Source of the DNA: Clostridium sp. C8-1-8
GTDB taxonomy: Bacteria > Bacillota > Clostridia > Clostridiales > Clostridiaceae
Length of the DNA stretch: 64,000 nt
Assembly: GCF_009928445.1 (NCBI RefSeq)
Contig: NZ_JAABNO010000015.1
Span: forward strand, 63,683-127,682
Reading direction: 5' to 3'
The notes below the pieces were generated by a model. It did no database searches, had not been told where the DNA came from, and worked only from the letters and a program-made list of their open reading frames with translations. Within the stretch, counting starts at the first letter, position 1. Each line of letters starts with the position of its first letter. Position numbers and translations under genes: made by a program. Of the stretch, positions 17,622 to 26,988 are shown piece by piece.

Positions 17622-18986
17622 GTGAGTAATAGAGAAATTGATATATTAGATGGGTTTACTGAAGAGGAATTAGCTGAAATTTTGAAAGACACTGATATTG
17701 AATTTAAACATGATATAGATGAAGTGACAAAGCAAAGGATTATGAATAATACATTTTCTAAAATAAAGGCTAACAAGGGAAGCTTTAGGCTTAAAAGCTT
17801 AAAAAGAAGAAATATTATAGCAGCTTCCTTGGCGTTAATTGTGGTATTTTCAGTCTCACCTTTTGGTAACAAAGTATTTGCAATGGTCAAAGAGACTTTA
17901 GTGCTAATTCCTGGAATTGGTGCACAAAAGAGCACTGGAGGAGATGAAAGTATAAAGTATGTTTTGTCTCAGCCTATAGGTTGGAAGAATGGAAAGGAAG
18001 CCATACTTATCAAAGGAGCTACCCTTTCAAAATCTAAGTTAGAGATAACTTTTACTGGAACCTCAGAAAAACTTTTCACTCCAGAATACTTCGCCAAAAC
18101 TGAAAGAAAAAAGATAGAAGAAGATCAGACTAATTTAATTTATGTTAAAGATAAAAGTGGAAAAGTATATAAAACGGAGAGTTGTAGTATGGGAGATGAT
18201 GATGACAATAATTTTCATGGGAAATTTACTTTTGAGGGAAGTGAGGAAAATCTAAAAGAGTTTGAGTTGTATACAAATAACAAGCTTATTTCCCATGTTG
18301 CTTTGAAAAAAGCTGAAGAAGTAGCAATTGAAGATATTCCTAATAAATCAATAAATCAAGGAATTACAATAGGAGCCTCCAAAGTTGAAGTTGATGATAA
18401 TGTTATTTTGACTCTTATAAGTCCAAACTTCGGATATGATGTTAGAGAAAAAAGAGTTGGCGGCTTTGGCTATGATGAAAAACTTGGAGAAAGGACTAAT
18501 ACCTTGGTTGATGCAGAGGGCAAGAAAGTTGATTTAAAGTATGGCAATTCATATGAAGCATTAAATGATATAACTTTTAAGAATACAGGAAAGTTCCCAT
18601 ACACATTAACAATACCTACTGTAGGCTTAGATTATGAAATAAATGAAAAAGTTCAAGTGGATGTACCTAGTAAAGAGGAAAGTATAAACAAGGATATTAT
18701 CCTTGGAAAGTTTAAGGGAAAGTTAATTAAAGCAACAAAATATAAAAAGGAAAATAAAGAGGTTTTATCAGTATACTTAAAAGTTCACGGTGGAAGTGAA
18801 GTTGAAAGTCCAACATATGCATCCGTTAAGGATGATTCATTCAAGGCTTCTAGCATGTACACTCAGGCTGATGGAGTACAGGTATTTGAGTTTGAGATAG
18901 ATGATAATACGAAAAAAGTAGACTTAACTTTCGATAGAGTAGGGGCTAAGCTCAAGGGTCCATGGGTTATAAAAGTAGATAAATAA
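17622..18986 (+). CDS. Probable anti-sigma factor, DUF4179-type membrane protein
   Basis: 454 residues: a cytoplasmic N-terminus of ~68 residues with acidic helices (presumed sigma-binding part), one membrane helix about 69-88 (IIAASLALIVVFSVSPFG), then a ~360-residue extracytoplasmic region rich in beta-strand. The juxtamembrane piece VFAMVKETLVLIPGIG and the following strand pattern match DUF4179 proteins, with a DUF5643-like C-terminus. Start is GTG 17622 with GGAGGTG eight bases upstream, inside the end of the sigma gene, so translation is coupled. It should hold the ECF sigma inactive until an envelope signal arrives. No protease or zinc-type (HxxxCxxC) anti-sigma motif is visible. Family call moderate, role inferred from context. 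Confidence 0.8.
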   Translation: MSNREIDILDGFTEEELAEILKDTDIEFKHDIDEVTKQRIMNNTFSKIKANKGSFRLKSLKRRNIIAASLALIVVFSVSPFGNKVFAMVKETLVLIPGIGAQKSTGGDESIKYVLSQPIGWKNGKEAILIKGATLSKSKLEITFTGTSEKLFTPEYFAKTERKKIEEDQTNLIYVKDKSGKVYKTESCSMGDDDDNNFHGKFTFEGSEENLKEFELYTNNKLISHVALKKAEEVAIEDIPNKSINQGITIGASKVEVDDNVILTLISPNFGYDVREKRVGGFGYDEKLGERTNTLVDAEGKKVDLKYGNSYEALNDITFKNTGKFPYTLTIPTVGLDYEINEKVQVDVPSKEESINKDIILGKFKGKLIKATKYKKENKEVLSVYLKVHGGSEVESPTYASVKDDSFKASSMYTQADGVQVFEFEIDDNTKKVDLTFDRVGAKLKGPWVIKVDK

Positions 18987-19007
18987 TCTGTAAAATACCT
19001 ATATGTG

Positions 19008-19056
19008 ACAGATCAATTTATAGTATTGAAATATATTATAAATTGGTCTGTTTTTA
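19008..19056 (+). terminator. Intrinsic terminator after sigma/anti-sigma operon
   Basis: ACAGATCAATTTATA pairs with TATAAATTGGTCTGT, followed by T5. Confidence 0.9.
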
Positions 19057-19177
19057 TATTTAGATTTCTTAAAGTGCTGTGTTTAAAAATAGTCCAATAT
19101 TTAAAGATATATAACTGCATTTCATAATGTATTAAAACTATTCTTTCAATCAAATCTAAAAAAAAATATTTATTAGT

Positions 19178-19249
19178 TATGCTATAATGAAAATGGATAT
19201 AATCATAAAGGAAATACTTATATTTATGGTTATAAGAGGCTACAAAGCC
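19178..19249 (+). promoter_or_regulatory. Extended -10 promoter and two-hairpin leader of recQ
   Basis: TATGCTATAAT (19178-19188) is a perfect extended -10 box with no obvious -35. The transcript would start near 19195 and open with ATAATCATAAA pairing with TTTATGGTTAT (19199-19233), then GGCT-ACAA-AGCC (19238-19249). About 140 AT-rich bases without a feature follow before the recQ ribosome site. The hairpins match no riboswitch I know. Confidence 0.5.
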
Positions 19250-19389
19250 GTATTAACACTATATATTTATATGATTATATGTTTTTATAATTATATAAAT
19301 ATATAATTTTAGTTAAATTAATTTATTAGAAGTTGAGCTGAATTAATACTTAATATAAGGATAAATATTATTGGAGGAACAACGTACTT

Positions 19390-21636
19390 ATGGATCTACA
19401 AGCAAATATGGATATTAAAGAGTTTGATGATAAGGCCTTAGAGATTCTGAGCAAATATTTTGGATATAACTCCTTTAGGCCTGGGCAGAAGGAAATAATT
19501 GACGAGATACTTAAGGGTAATGATACTGTAGCAATAATGCCTACTGGTGGAGGTAAATCTATATGTTACCAAGTACCAGCCATGATTATAGAAGGCTTAA
19601 CTATAGTTGTTTCACCTTTGATATCTCTTATGAAGGATCAGGTTGACGCAATTAGAGATATTGGGATAGAGTCGGCTTATATAAACAGTACCTTAAGCAA
19701 TAAAGAGATAGATGAAATTTTTCAAACTGCTCTATCGGGAAAATTAAAGGTGCTTTATGTTGCGCCTGAAAGATTAGAGACTTCTCAATTCCTTAACTTA
19801 GTTTCTACAATTGAGGTTGGGTTTGTAGCAATAGATGAAGCTCACTGCGTATCTCAATGGGGACATGATTTTAGAACAAGCTATAGATTCATAAAAAGTT
19901 TTATTAATAGCTTAAATAAGAGACCTATTGTGGCTGCTTTTACTGCTACAGCTACAAGTGAAGTTAGAGAAGATATTGCAAAGCTTCTAGGCTTGCAGCA
20001 GCCAAAAGTTTTCATCTCAGGCTTTGATAGAGAGAATATAAAAATAAATATAATAAAAGGTGCCAATAAAAAGCATTTCATTCTGGATTTTATAAAAGAA
20101 AACTTAGAATCAGCTGGAATAATATATGCGGCAACAAGAAAAGAAGTGGATAGTATTCACGAATATCTAAGTTCTAAAAGCATAAGTTGTACTAGATATC
20201 ATGCAGGACTTAGTGATGATGAAAGAAGTAGAAATCAAGAGGACTTCGTTTATGATAGATATAATGTTATGATTGCTACCAATGCTTTTGGTATGGGAAT
20301 AGATAAACCTAATATTCGATATGTCATACACTATAACATGCCTAAAAATATAGAAGGGTATTACCAAGAGATAGGTAGAGCGGGAAGAGATGGGGAAGAA
20401 AGTCAGGCTATACTTCTATTTTCGCCTGGAGACATACATACTCAAAAATATATAATTGATATTGGAACAGGTAATGAACTAAGAAAGGTAAATGAGTATA
20501 AAAAGCTTCAAAATATGACTGACTTAGTTTATAGCAACGATTGTTATAGAAAATATATATTAAATTATTTCGGTGAAGAGTATGATAAAAAATGTAATAA
20601 ATGTAGCAATTGTGAGGTAGAAGGCGAACTTACCAATAAGACCTTAGATGCTCAGAAGGTTTTATCTTGCGTATATAGAATGAAAAGACCTTATGGAGTT
20701 ACGGTTCTAATTGATACCTTAAGAGGCTCTGAGAATAAAAAGATAAAAGAGATAGGATTTCATAAACTTTCAACTTACGGAATAATGAAGGATTATTCAA
20801 AAGATGAACTTAAGAATTTCATAAATACTTTAGTGTCTCATAGAATATTAGCTTATGATGAAGGGGAGTATCCGGTTGTAAGATTGAATGAAAAGTCTAT
20901 GAGTGTACTTAGAGGTGAAGAAGAGGTTTGGTTTAAGGAAATACAGAAGGCTAAGAAGATAGTAGAGGATAATTCTTTATTTGAGATCCTAAGAAATCTG
21001 AGAAGAGAAATAGCCTCAGAAGAAAAAGTTCCGCCTTATATAGTTTTTGGAGATGCGACTTTAAAAGAAATGAGTTCTAGATTTCCTAAAAACCTAGAAC
21101 AATTAGGTGATATATCCGGTGTAGGTGAACTGAAATTAAATAAATACGGAGAAAGATTTGTTAATACTATAGCTAGATATTTAGTAGAGAATCAGCTAGA
21201 TGTATCTTTTGAGTATAAAAAGAAGGAAAAGACTGTTAGAAGTGCTTCAATTTCAAAAGAGTCTGATGAAAAGCATTTAGAAAAGTTAATAAAACAAAAA
21301 GAAAATGCAAGTAATAAAGAAGTTAAGAAAAAGTCCTATATGATTACAGTTGATATGCTTAGAGACAGGTTGAGTTTGTTAAGCATAGCAAAAGAGAGAG
21401 AAATCACTATTTCTACAATTTGTAGTCATCTTGAACAATACGTTTTAGAGGGTAATGAAATAGATTTTCAAATTGATTTCACAGATTTTCTTAGTGTGGA
21501 TAAAGAAAAGTTAATATTAGAAGCGGTGAAAGAAGTAGGGGATGAGAAACTAAAACCTATAAAAGAAAAGGTTGCTGATGAAATCTCTTATGATGAAATA
21601 AAAATTGCTCTTTTAAAGAATAGACTGATAGTGTAG
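19390..21636 (+). CDS. recQ: ATP-dependent DNA helicase RecQ
   Basis: A 3'-5' DNA helicase of recombination and fork repair. Walker A is MPTGGGKSICYQ (Lys56), the Walker B/DEAH box is AIDEAHCVSQWGHDFR (Asp149), motif IV-VI segments GIIYAATRKEVDSI and YYQEIGRAGRDG are present, and the RecQ zinc site is CYRKYILNYF...CNKCSNC. A winged helix follows, then an HRDC-like domain (about 530-605, ISGVGELKLNKYGERF). The last ~110 residues look like the helix-turn-helix tail found on many Firmicute RecQs (ITISTICSHLEQYVLEGNEID). At 748 residues it is longer than E. coli RecQ (about 610) because of this tail. GGAGG lies 12 bases before ATG 19390. Confidence 0.95.
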   Translation: MDLQANMDIKEFDDKALEILSKYFGYNSFRPGQKEIIDEILKGNDTVAIMPTGGGKSICYQVPAMIIEGLTIVVSPLISLMKDQVDAIRDIGIESAYINSTLSNKEIDEIFQTALSGKLKVLYVAPERLETSQFLNLVSTIEVGFVAIDEAHCVSQWGHDFRTSYRFIKSFINSLNKRPIVAAFTATATSEVREDIAKLLGLQQPKVFISGFDRENIKINIIKGANKKHFILDFIKENLESAGIIYAATRKEVDSIHEYLSSKSISCTRYHAGLSDDERSRNQEDFVYDRYNVMIATNAFGMGIDKPNIRYVIHYNMPKNIEGYYQEIGRAGRDGEESQAILLFSPGDIHTQKYIIDIGTGNELRKVNEYKKLQNMTDLVYSNDCYRKYILNYFGEEYDKKCNKCSNCEVEGELTNKTLDAQKVLSCVYRMKRPYGVTVLIDTLRGSENKKIKEIGFHKLSTYGIMKDYSKDELKNFINTLVSHRILAYDEGEYPVVRLNEKSMSVLRGEEEVWFKEIQKAKKIVEDNSLFEILRNLRREIASEEKVPPYIVFGDATLKEMSSRFPKNLEQLGDISGVGELKLNKYGERFVNTIARYLVENQLDVSFEYKKKEKTVRSASISKESDEKHLEKLIKQKENASNKEVKKKSYMITVDMLRDRLSLLSIAKEREITISTICSHLEQYVLEGNEIDFQIDFTDFLSVDKEKLILEAVKEVGDEKLKPIKEKVADEISYDEIKIALLKNRLIV

Positions 21637-21860
21637 TTAGTGTTAAAGTTCTTTTTTGAAATTAAATTATTAATCATCACGTACTATAGTGAGCTTATAT
21701 TACTTTAGAAGAATATTAAATATAGGTTAAAGTATTATTTAGTGATAAGACTTTAACAGTTATAATTATTTCTGTTTTTAACAAGTTTTTTGAGATAAAC
21801 AATAAAAAACATAAACATATAAATGGTAAAATGGTTAACTTAGTAAAATATAGAGTAGCA

Positions 21861-21906
21861 AGCACCATATAAAAAGAGATTTATGACGTCTTTTTATATG
21901 GTGTTT
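21861..21906 (+). terminator. Intrinsic terminator between recQ and apbE
   Basis: AGCACCATATAAAAAGA pairs with TCTTTTTATATGGTGTT; T-rich end. The 220 bases between recQ and this hairpin (21637-21860) show no gene. Confidence 0.85.
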
Positions 21907-21982
21907 TATATTGGAGATGATATAGTAAGTTAAAAATTTATCTTGATAAAGAAAAATTAACATAAAACTTTGGTAAAAGTTA

Positions 21983-22041
21983 TTGCAATTAGCAAAAAAA
22001 AGCTTTATAATGTGAAATGTTTGACAATGAAAATCGATATC
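21983..22041 (+). promoter_or_regulatory. apbE promoter with Fur-type operator
   Basis: TTGCAA (21983-21988), 17-base spacer, TATAAT (22006-22011). Just downstream, GACAATGAAAATCGATATC (22023-22041) matches 15 of 19 positions of the Fur consensus GATAATGATAATCATTATC and would cover the transcription start. Repression by iron-loaded Fur is the natural reading. Confidence 0.7.
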
Positions 22042-22082
22042 AATAACAAACTTAAGGTGATTTTACGTGAAAGGATACTGGT

Positions 22083-23048
22083 ATGAGCAATTATTATGAA
22101 ATTGAAACATTATGCATGGGGACTATAATAAGTCAAAGAGTATATGGTATCAATTCGGAGATAGCAGCAATTAAGGTTGAAGAAGAGATGAAGAGACTAG
22201 AGTACATCATGAACTTTTTCTCTGAAAATAGTGAAGTTTCTAGAATAAATAAAGCAGCGGGAAAATATGCTGTGGAGGTCGGTGCAGAGGTTTTATATGT
22301 GCTTAATAGAGCAAAATACTTTTCGGAAGTTTGTAAAGGAACCTTTGATGTTACGGTTGGACCTCTAGCTAAGCTTTGGGGCATTTTTACTGATAAAGCT
22401 AAGATTCCAACTAAGGAAGAAATTGAGCAAGCTATTAGCTGTGTAAGTTATAAAGATATAAGTATTGACAATGGACTAGGGGAAGTAAGGCTTATGAAAA
22501 GTGGTGAAAGTATAGACCTTGGAGCTATAGCAAAAGGATATGCAGCTGATAGAGCCATGGATATATATAGGCAATATAGTATAGAATCGGCTTTTGTAAA
22601 TCTAGGTGGTAATGTAATGGTTTTAGGAAATAAACCAGACAATTCACCTTGGAGAATAGGTATACAAAATCCTTTTCTTGAGAGAGGAGTATGCTTAGGG
22701 GCAGTAAATGCATTTGATAAAACTGTAGTTACTTCAGGGGATTATGTAAGATTTTTTGAAAAGGATAATAAGAAATACCATCATATTATAGATCCAAGGA
22801 CAGGATACCCATCTGACTCAAATCTTGTTAGTGCAACAATAGTAGCAGATCAATCAATCGGTGCAGATGCTGTATCTACTGGCATATTTATACTAGGACT
22901 TGATGAAGGGATTAATGTAGTTAAAAATTTGAAAGGTATGGAAGCAATTTTTGTCACAAAGGAAAAAGAAGTTCATATTACTAAAGGTTTAGAAAGAGAC
23001 TTTACATTTTTTGAAGGAATGGATGATTTTAAGGTAATAACTAGATAG
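22083..23048 (+). CDS. apbE: ApbE-family FMN transferase (protein flavinyltransferase)
   Basis: Attaches FMN from FAD to Thr (or Ser) in D-x-x-S-G-A-T motifs. ApbE features are plain: DLGAIAKGYAADRA (145-158), FVNLGGNVMVLG (171-182), TSGDYVRFF (217-225), HIIDPRTGYP (234-243) and ADAVSTGIFILG (261-272), which hold the Mg-FAD site. Length 321 is normal for the catalytic domain. Unlike typical exported lipoprotein ApbE there is no signal peptide or lipobox: the protein starts MSNYYEIETLCMGTIIS, already the first strand of the domain, and an in-frame stop at 22068 excludes a longer form. It is preceded by a promoter with a Fur-type box and followed by its probable substrate, the eight-motif protein at 23186. 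Confidence 0.92.
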   Translation: MSNYYEIETLCMGTIISQRVYGINSEIAAIKVEEEMKRLEYIMNFFSENSEVSRINKAAGKYAVEVGAEVLYVLNRAKYFSEVCKGTFDVTVGPLAKLWGIFTDKAKIPTKEEIEQAISCVSYKDISIDNGLGEVRLMKSGESIDLGAIAKGYAADRAMDIYRQYSIESAFVNLGGNVMVLGNKPDNSPWRIGIQNPFLERGVCLGAVNAFDKTVVTSGDYVRFFEKDNKKYHHIIDPRTGYPSDSNLVSATIVADQSIGADAVSTGIFILGLDEGINVVKNLKGMEAIFVTKEKEVHITKGLERDFTFFEGMDDFKVITR

Positions 23049-23061
23049 AATTTTTGTGGAT

Positions 23062-23092
23062 GCTATTTATTTTTTAATAGCTATATTTTTTG
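23062..23092 (+). terminator. Weak intrinsic terminator after apbE
   Basis: GCTATT-TATTTTTT-AATAGC followed by TATATTTTTT. A six-pair AT-rich stem, so readthrough into the next gene is likely. Confidence 0.5.
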
Positions 23093-23102
23093 AGATATTA
23101 AT

Positions 23103-23121
23103 GATAATGAAAATCATTAAT
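23103..23121 (+). promoter_or_regulatory. Fur-type operator of the multi-flavin protein gene
   Basis: GATAATGAAAATCATTAAT matches 16 of 19 positions of the Fur consensus and sits in a larger palindrome (ATTAATGAT...ATCATTAAT). It lies 65 bases before the TTG start at 23186. Confidence 0.75.
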
Positions 23122-23185
23122 ACGTTTTTGTTTCTTATTATTTAGCCTAAAATATTTAATTTTACTATCTTGTGGAGGGATTATT

Positions 23186-26100
23186 TTGAACACTAAAGCT
23201 TTAGATTTTAAAAAGAAGATAAATAAATTTAAGAGAAAGACATCACCGCTGAAGATTACCAGATTTTTTGTACAAGTAATATTTTTATATTTCTTTTCTG
23301 GATTCTTTACTTTAGCTTTTACAGGCTTTAAGAGTACACTTTTGAGAATGACAAAGGAAGACTTTAGTCTAGCCAATTCCTTTACCTTTGTTGCAGCTTT
23401 TGCAACGGTTGTTGTTTTATCATTTTTGGCTGGAAGGATATTCTGTGGTTGGTTGTGTGCATTTGGAACCTTTAATGATTTCTTATATTTTGTAGGTAGA
23501 AAGGTATTTAAGAAAAAGCTAAAGATATCGGAAAAGCTAGACAGAAGATTAAAGTTCTTAAAGTATATCATACTAGTAGGTATTATTATTTTTATATGGT
23601 TTATGAATTTATCACCTCAAAGTAACATGAATCCATGGGATGCTTTTGCTCAAATTCCTCAAGCAAAAACTATGATTACTCAAATTCCAGTAGCTTTTAT
23701 TGTATTGGCTTTCATAGCTGTTGGTGCTATGTTTATAGAAAGATTCTTCTGTAGATATCTTTGTCCTCTTGGAGCTGTGTTGGCTATAACTTCAAAGTTT
23801 AAGATAATGAAGATCAGTAAACCAAGTGCTCAATGCGGTAAATGTACAATGTGTACACATAATTGTCCAATGGGCATCAATTTATCAAAGGTTGAGGTAG
23901 TTGATAGCGGTGAGTGTATATCATGTTTTAAGTGTGTTGATACATGTCATAGAAGCAACCCTCAGGTTGTAGCCTTTGGTAAGTTGAATTTTAGATGGTA
24001 TGCTACAGCAACTGCAGCAGTTTTAATATTTGGACTTATGTTCTGGGGAAAGAAATTTGTAAAGCCAGAAACTAAATTTGCTAATAAAGTATCTACAGCT
24101 CAAATAGCGGAAGCTGACGAAGATATATATACTGATGGTGTTTATACAGGTATAGGAAAGGGATTTAGACCTAACCTAAAGGTAGAAGTTAAGATTTTAA
24201 AAGGAAAGATAGCTGATATTAAGGTGATTTCTCATGATGAGACTAAGGGATACTATGAGCAAGCTTTTGATATAGTACCAAAAGAAATAATAGCAGCTCA
24301 ATCTGTAGAAGTTGATACAGTATCAGGTGCTACAAAGTCAAGTAATGGTATAAAATCAGCAGTAGGTGATGCACTTAATAAAGCGAGAAAGAAGGGAACT
24401 AAGAGTAAGGCTTCAGAAAATAATGTTCAGGAAAGTACAGAACAAAGTTCTGAAGAAAATAAAACTTCTCAAGCTACTGATGTTTCAATGGATAAAAATG
24501 TTAAGTTCAAGGACGGAGTTTATACTGGTGTTGGCACAGGTTATCAGCCTGGACTTACAGTATCGGTAACTATAAAGGATGGAAAGATAGCTGATATAAA
24601 GATAGTGTCAAGTAATGAAACAGCAGGATTCAAAGAAAAGGCTTTTGCAGTAGTGCCAAAGGAGATAATAGCAGCACAATCAACTTCAGTTGATGCAGTA
24701 TCCGGTGCGACCTTCTCAAGCAGAGGAGTTATGGCAGCAGTTAAGAATGCACTACAAAAAGCAGTTATAAGTGGTGAGCTACCAGCAGATTCTAACACTA
24801 ATTCAGCTTCAGCAAATACTAATGGTAGTAGTACAGCAGCAAACAAAGCTCCAAGTGAAGATAGTGCAAAAGTTAATGATACCAATCTTAAATATAAAGA
24901 TGGGGTTTACGAAGGAATAGGACAAGGTTTTGGTAAAAATCTTAGGGTTTCAGTTAAAGTAAGTGGTGGCAAAATAGCTGATATATCAATATTAAGCCAT
25001 AACGAGACTAAAGGTTTTTATGAAAAGCCATTCGAAATAGTACCAAAGGAAATAATAGAAAAGCAAAGTACAAATGTAGATGCTGTATCAGGGGCAACAT
25101 ACTCAAGTAGAGGTGTTATGGCTGCAGTTAGAAACGCACTAAGCAATGCAGTGGTTAGTGGTGAAATGCCAGCAGATACTACACCAGTAACTTCAGCTCC
25201 TGCTGAAAATATTACACCAAATAATGAGAATAGTAGTAATGCTAATAATCAAAATGGAAATAATACAACACCTTCAAATAGCACTAATGCTACAAATAGC
25301 TCTAACTCAACAAATAGTTCTGTTTTATACAAAGATGGCCAATATACCGGGGTAGGTAGAGGCTTTAGTCCTAATCTTAAGGTTTTAGTTACAGTTAAGG
25401 ATGGAAGGATATCTGAAATAAAAGTGTTAGAACATGATGAAACTGAAGGCTTCTATGAAAAAGCTTTTAATACAGTACCTAAGGAGATAATCGAAAAGCA
25501 AAGTACTTTAGTAGATACTGTTTCTGGAGCAACAAGATCAAGTAAAGGTATAATAGAAGCAGTAAATAATGCCTTAAAGGATGCTGTAGTTGTTTCAAAT
25601 AATAATGAAAACAACGGCGGCGCAACTAACAATGCAGGTAGTGGGACAACTACTCCAGGAACAGGAAACAACACTAATCCTGGAAACACAACTACTAATC
25701 CTAGTGGTAATGGAACTACAGAACCAGGAAATCAAAATAATAATGATAATGGCATAGAGATTAATAAGAATGCTCATTTATATAAGGATGGAATATACAC
25801 TGGAATAGGAAAGGGAAGAAGATCTAACCTTATAGTTGATGTAACTATAAAAGATAATAAGATCACAAATATAAATCCTGTATACTATAGAGAAGACAGA
25901 GAATACTTTAAAAATGCTATGGAACCAATGGCTCAAAAAATAATTGCAGCACAATCTACAGAGGTAGATGTGGTTTCAGGTGCTACGCAAACCAGTGATG
26001 GAATAAAAGAAGCTGTTAATAATGCAGTGGAAAAGGCATTATATAAGGATGGAACTTTTGCAGGATCTGCAAGAGGATATAATAGAAAAGATATAATAAA

Positions 26101-26932
26101 TGTTAAGGTTACAGTAAAGGAAGGAAAACTTACTAATATTGATTTAGTATCTCAAAGTGAAACTCCAGAATACTTTGAAAAAGTATGGCCGGTGGTACCA
26201 AAGGAGATTATTAAAACTCAATCAACTTTTGTTGATACAGTTTCAGGAGCTACAAGATCAAGTAATGGCGTGATAAATGCTGTAAAGACTGCTTTAGCTC
26301 AAGATCAATCTGTAGGTGAAGTAAGCACTTATCCATCACAAGAACAAACAATTGCTCCTTTTAGAGACGGAATTTATAAAGGTACTGCTACAGGCTATAA
26401 GGAAAACCTTAACGTTTCTGTAACTGTAAAGGACAATAAGATAATAAAGATAGATCTAGGTGATAACCAAGAAACACAAAAATATTTCTCTAAAGCATGG
26501 CCAGTTGTTCCTAATTCAATTATTGACAAGCAATCAGCTTCAGTTGATACAGTATCTGGTGCAACAAGATCAAGCCTTGGAATAATAAATGCAGTTAAGG
26601 ATGCTTTAAGACAATCAAAGTTAGCGCTTACAGCAGATCCGGTTGCTCCTTATAAAGATGGTACTTATAGAGGAATAGGAAAGGGTTATAAGGATGGCTT
26701 AAATCTAGATGTTACGGTAAAGGATAATAAGGTAGTAAGTATTGATTTGAAAGAAAATAACGAAACACAAAAATATTTCGAAAAAGCTTGGAAACCTGTT
26801 TCAGGTTCAATATTAGAGAAGCAATCTACTCAAGTTGATACTATATCTGGTGCGACTAGATCTAGTAATGGAATAATTGATGCGGTGAAAGATGCACTTA
26901 GAAAGGCACATGACGCTACTTTAAACTTATAG
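23186..26932 (+). CDS. Membrane iron-sulfur protein with eight covalent-FMN domains (NosR/NapH-like head)
   Basis: A 1248-residue predicted electron conduit. Head: K-rich cytoplasmic N-terminus; TM helices about 27-46, 66-84, 124-141, 166-185 and 272-288; the NapH/NosR-type pairs FCGWLC (Cys87, 91) and FCRYLCPLG (Cys189, 193); two ferredoxin-like 4Fe-4S motifs (Cys217, 220, 223, 227 and Cys244, 247, 250, 254), placed cytoplasmic by five-helix topology. Tail: eight FMN-binding domains, each opening YKDGxYxGxGxG and ending in an ApbE target VDxVSGATxSS, with predicted flavinylated Thr at 383, 509, 638, 783, 934, 1023, 1127 and 1224. Linkers between the first five are long and Ser/Thr/Asn-rich; the last three are nearly contiguous. 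TTG start behind GGAGGG. Fur box upstream, apbE adjacent. Confidence 0.93.
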   Translation: MNTKALDFKKKINKFKRKTSPLKITRFFVQVIFLYFFSGFFTLAFTGFKSTLLRMTKEDFSLANSFTFVAAFATVVVLSFLAGRIFCGWLCAFGTFNDFLYFVGRKVFKKKLKISEKLDRRLKFLKYIILVGIIIFIWFMNLSPQSNMNPWDAFAQIPQAKTMITQIPVAFIVLAFIAVGAMFIERFFCRYLCPLGAVLAITSKFKIMKISKPSAQCGKCTMCTHNCPMGINLSKVEVVDSGECISCFKCVDTCHRSNPQVVAFGKLNFRWYATATAAVLIFGLMFWGKKFVKPETKFANKVSTAQIAEADEDIYTDGVYTGIGKGFRPNLKVEVKILKGKIADIKVISHDETKGYYEQAFDIVPKEIIAAQSVEVDTVSGATKSSNGIKSAVGDALNKARKKGTKSKASENNVQESTEQSSEENKTSQATDVSMDKNVKFKDGVYTGVGTGYQPGLTVSVTIKDGKIADIKIVSSNETAGFKEKAFAVVPKEIIAAQSTSVDAVSGATFSSRGVMAAVKNALQKAVISGELPADSNTNSASANTNGSSTAANKAPSEDSAKVNDTNLKYKDGVYEGIGQGFGKNLRVSVKVSGGKIADISILSHNETKGFYEKPFEIVPKEIIEKQSTNVDAVSGATYSSRGVMAAVRNALSNAVVSGEMPADTTPVTSAPAENITPNNENSSNANNQNGNNTTPSNSTNATNSSNSTNSSVLYKDGQYTGVGRGFSPNLKVLVTVKDGRISEIKVLEHDETEGFYEKAFNTVPKEIIEKQSTLVDTVSGATRSSKGIIEAVNNALKDAVVVSNNNENNGGATNNAGSGTTTPGTGNNTNPGNTTTNPSGNGTTEPGNQNNNDNGIEINKNAHLYKDGIYTGIGKGRRSNLIVDVTIKDNKITNINPVYYREDREYFKNAMEPMAQKIIAAQSTEVDVVSGATQTSDGIKEAVNNAVEKALYKDGTFAGSARGYNRKDIINVKVTVKEGKLTNIDLVSQSETPEYFEKVWPVVPKEIIKTQSTFVDTVSGATRSSNGVINAVKTALAQDQSVGEVSTYPSQEQTIAPFRDGIYKGTATGYKENLNVSVTVKDNKIIKIDLGDNQETQKYFSKAWPVVPNSIIDKQSASVDTVSGATRSSLGIINAVKDALRQSKLALTADPVAPYKDGTYRGIGKGYKDGLNLDVTVKDNKVVSIDLKENNETQKYFEKAWKPVSGSILEKQSTQVDTISGATRSSNGIIDAVKDALRKAHDATLNL

Positions 26933-26988
26933 TATTAGATAAAGAAAATATAAGAAATTTTACATTTAATAAGAGAACAAGTAATAGC

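Noticed and set aside
17591..17935. Minus-strand frame overlapping the sigma/anti-sigma junction
   Set aside because: No ribosome site, no recognisable sequence, and it would cover two well-supported genes.
22021..22041. PerR or CodY box instead of Fur at the apbE promoter
   Set aside because: The 19-base Fur pattern fits better and recurs 1 kb downstream before the next gene; the CodY consensus AATTTTCNGAAAATT is not met.
24090..26900. Regularly spaced repeats suggesting a repeat array or CRISPR
   Set aside because: The repeats are coding, in frame, about 270-450 bases apart and protein-conserved (FMN domains); there are no short identical repeats with unique spacers.
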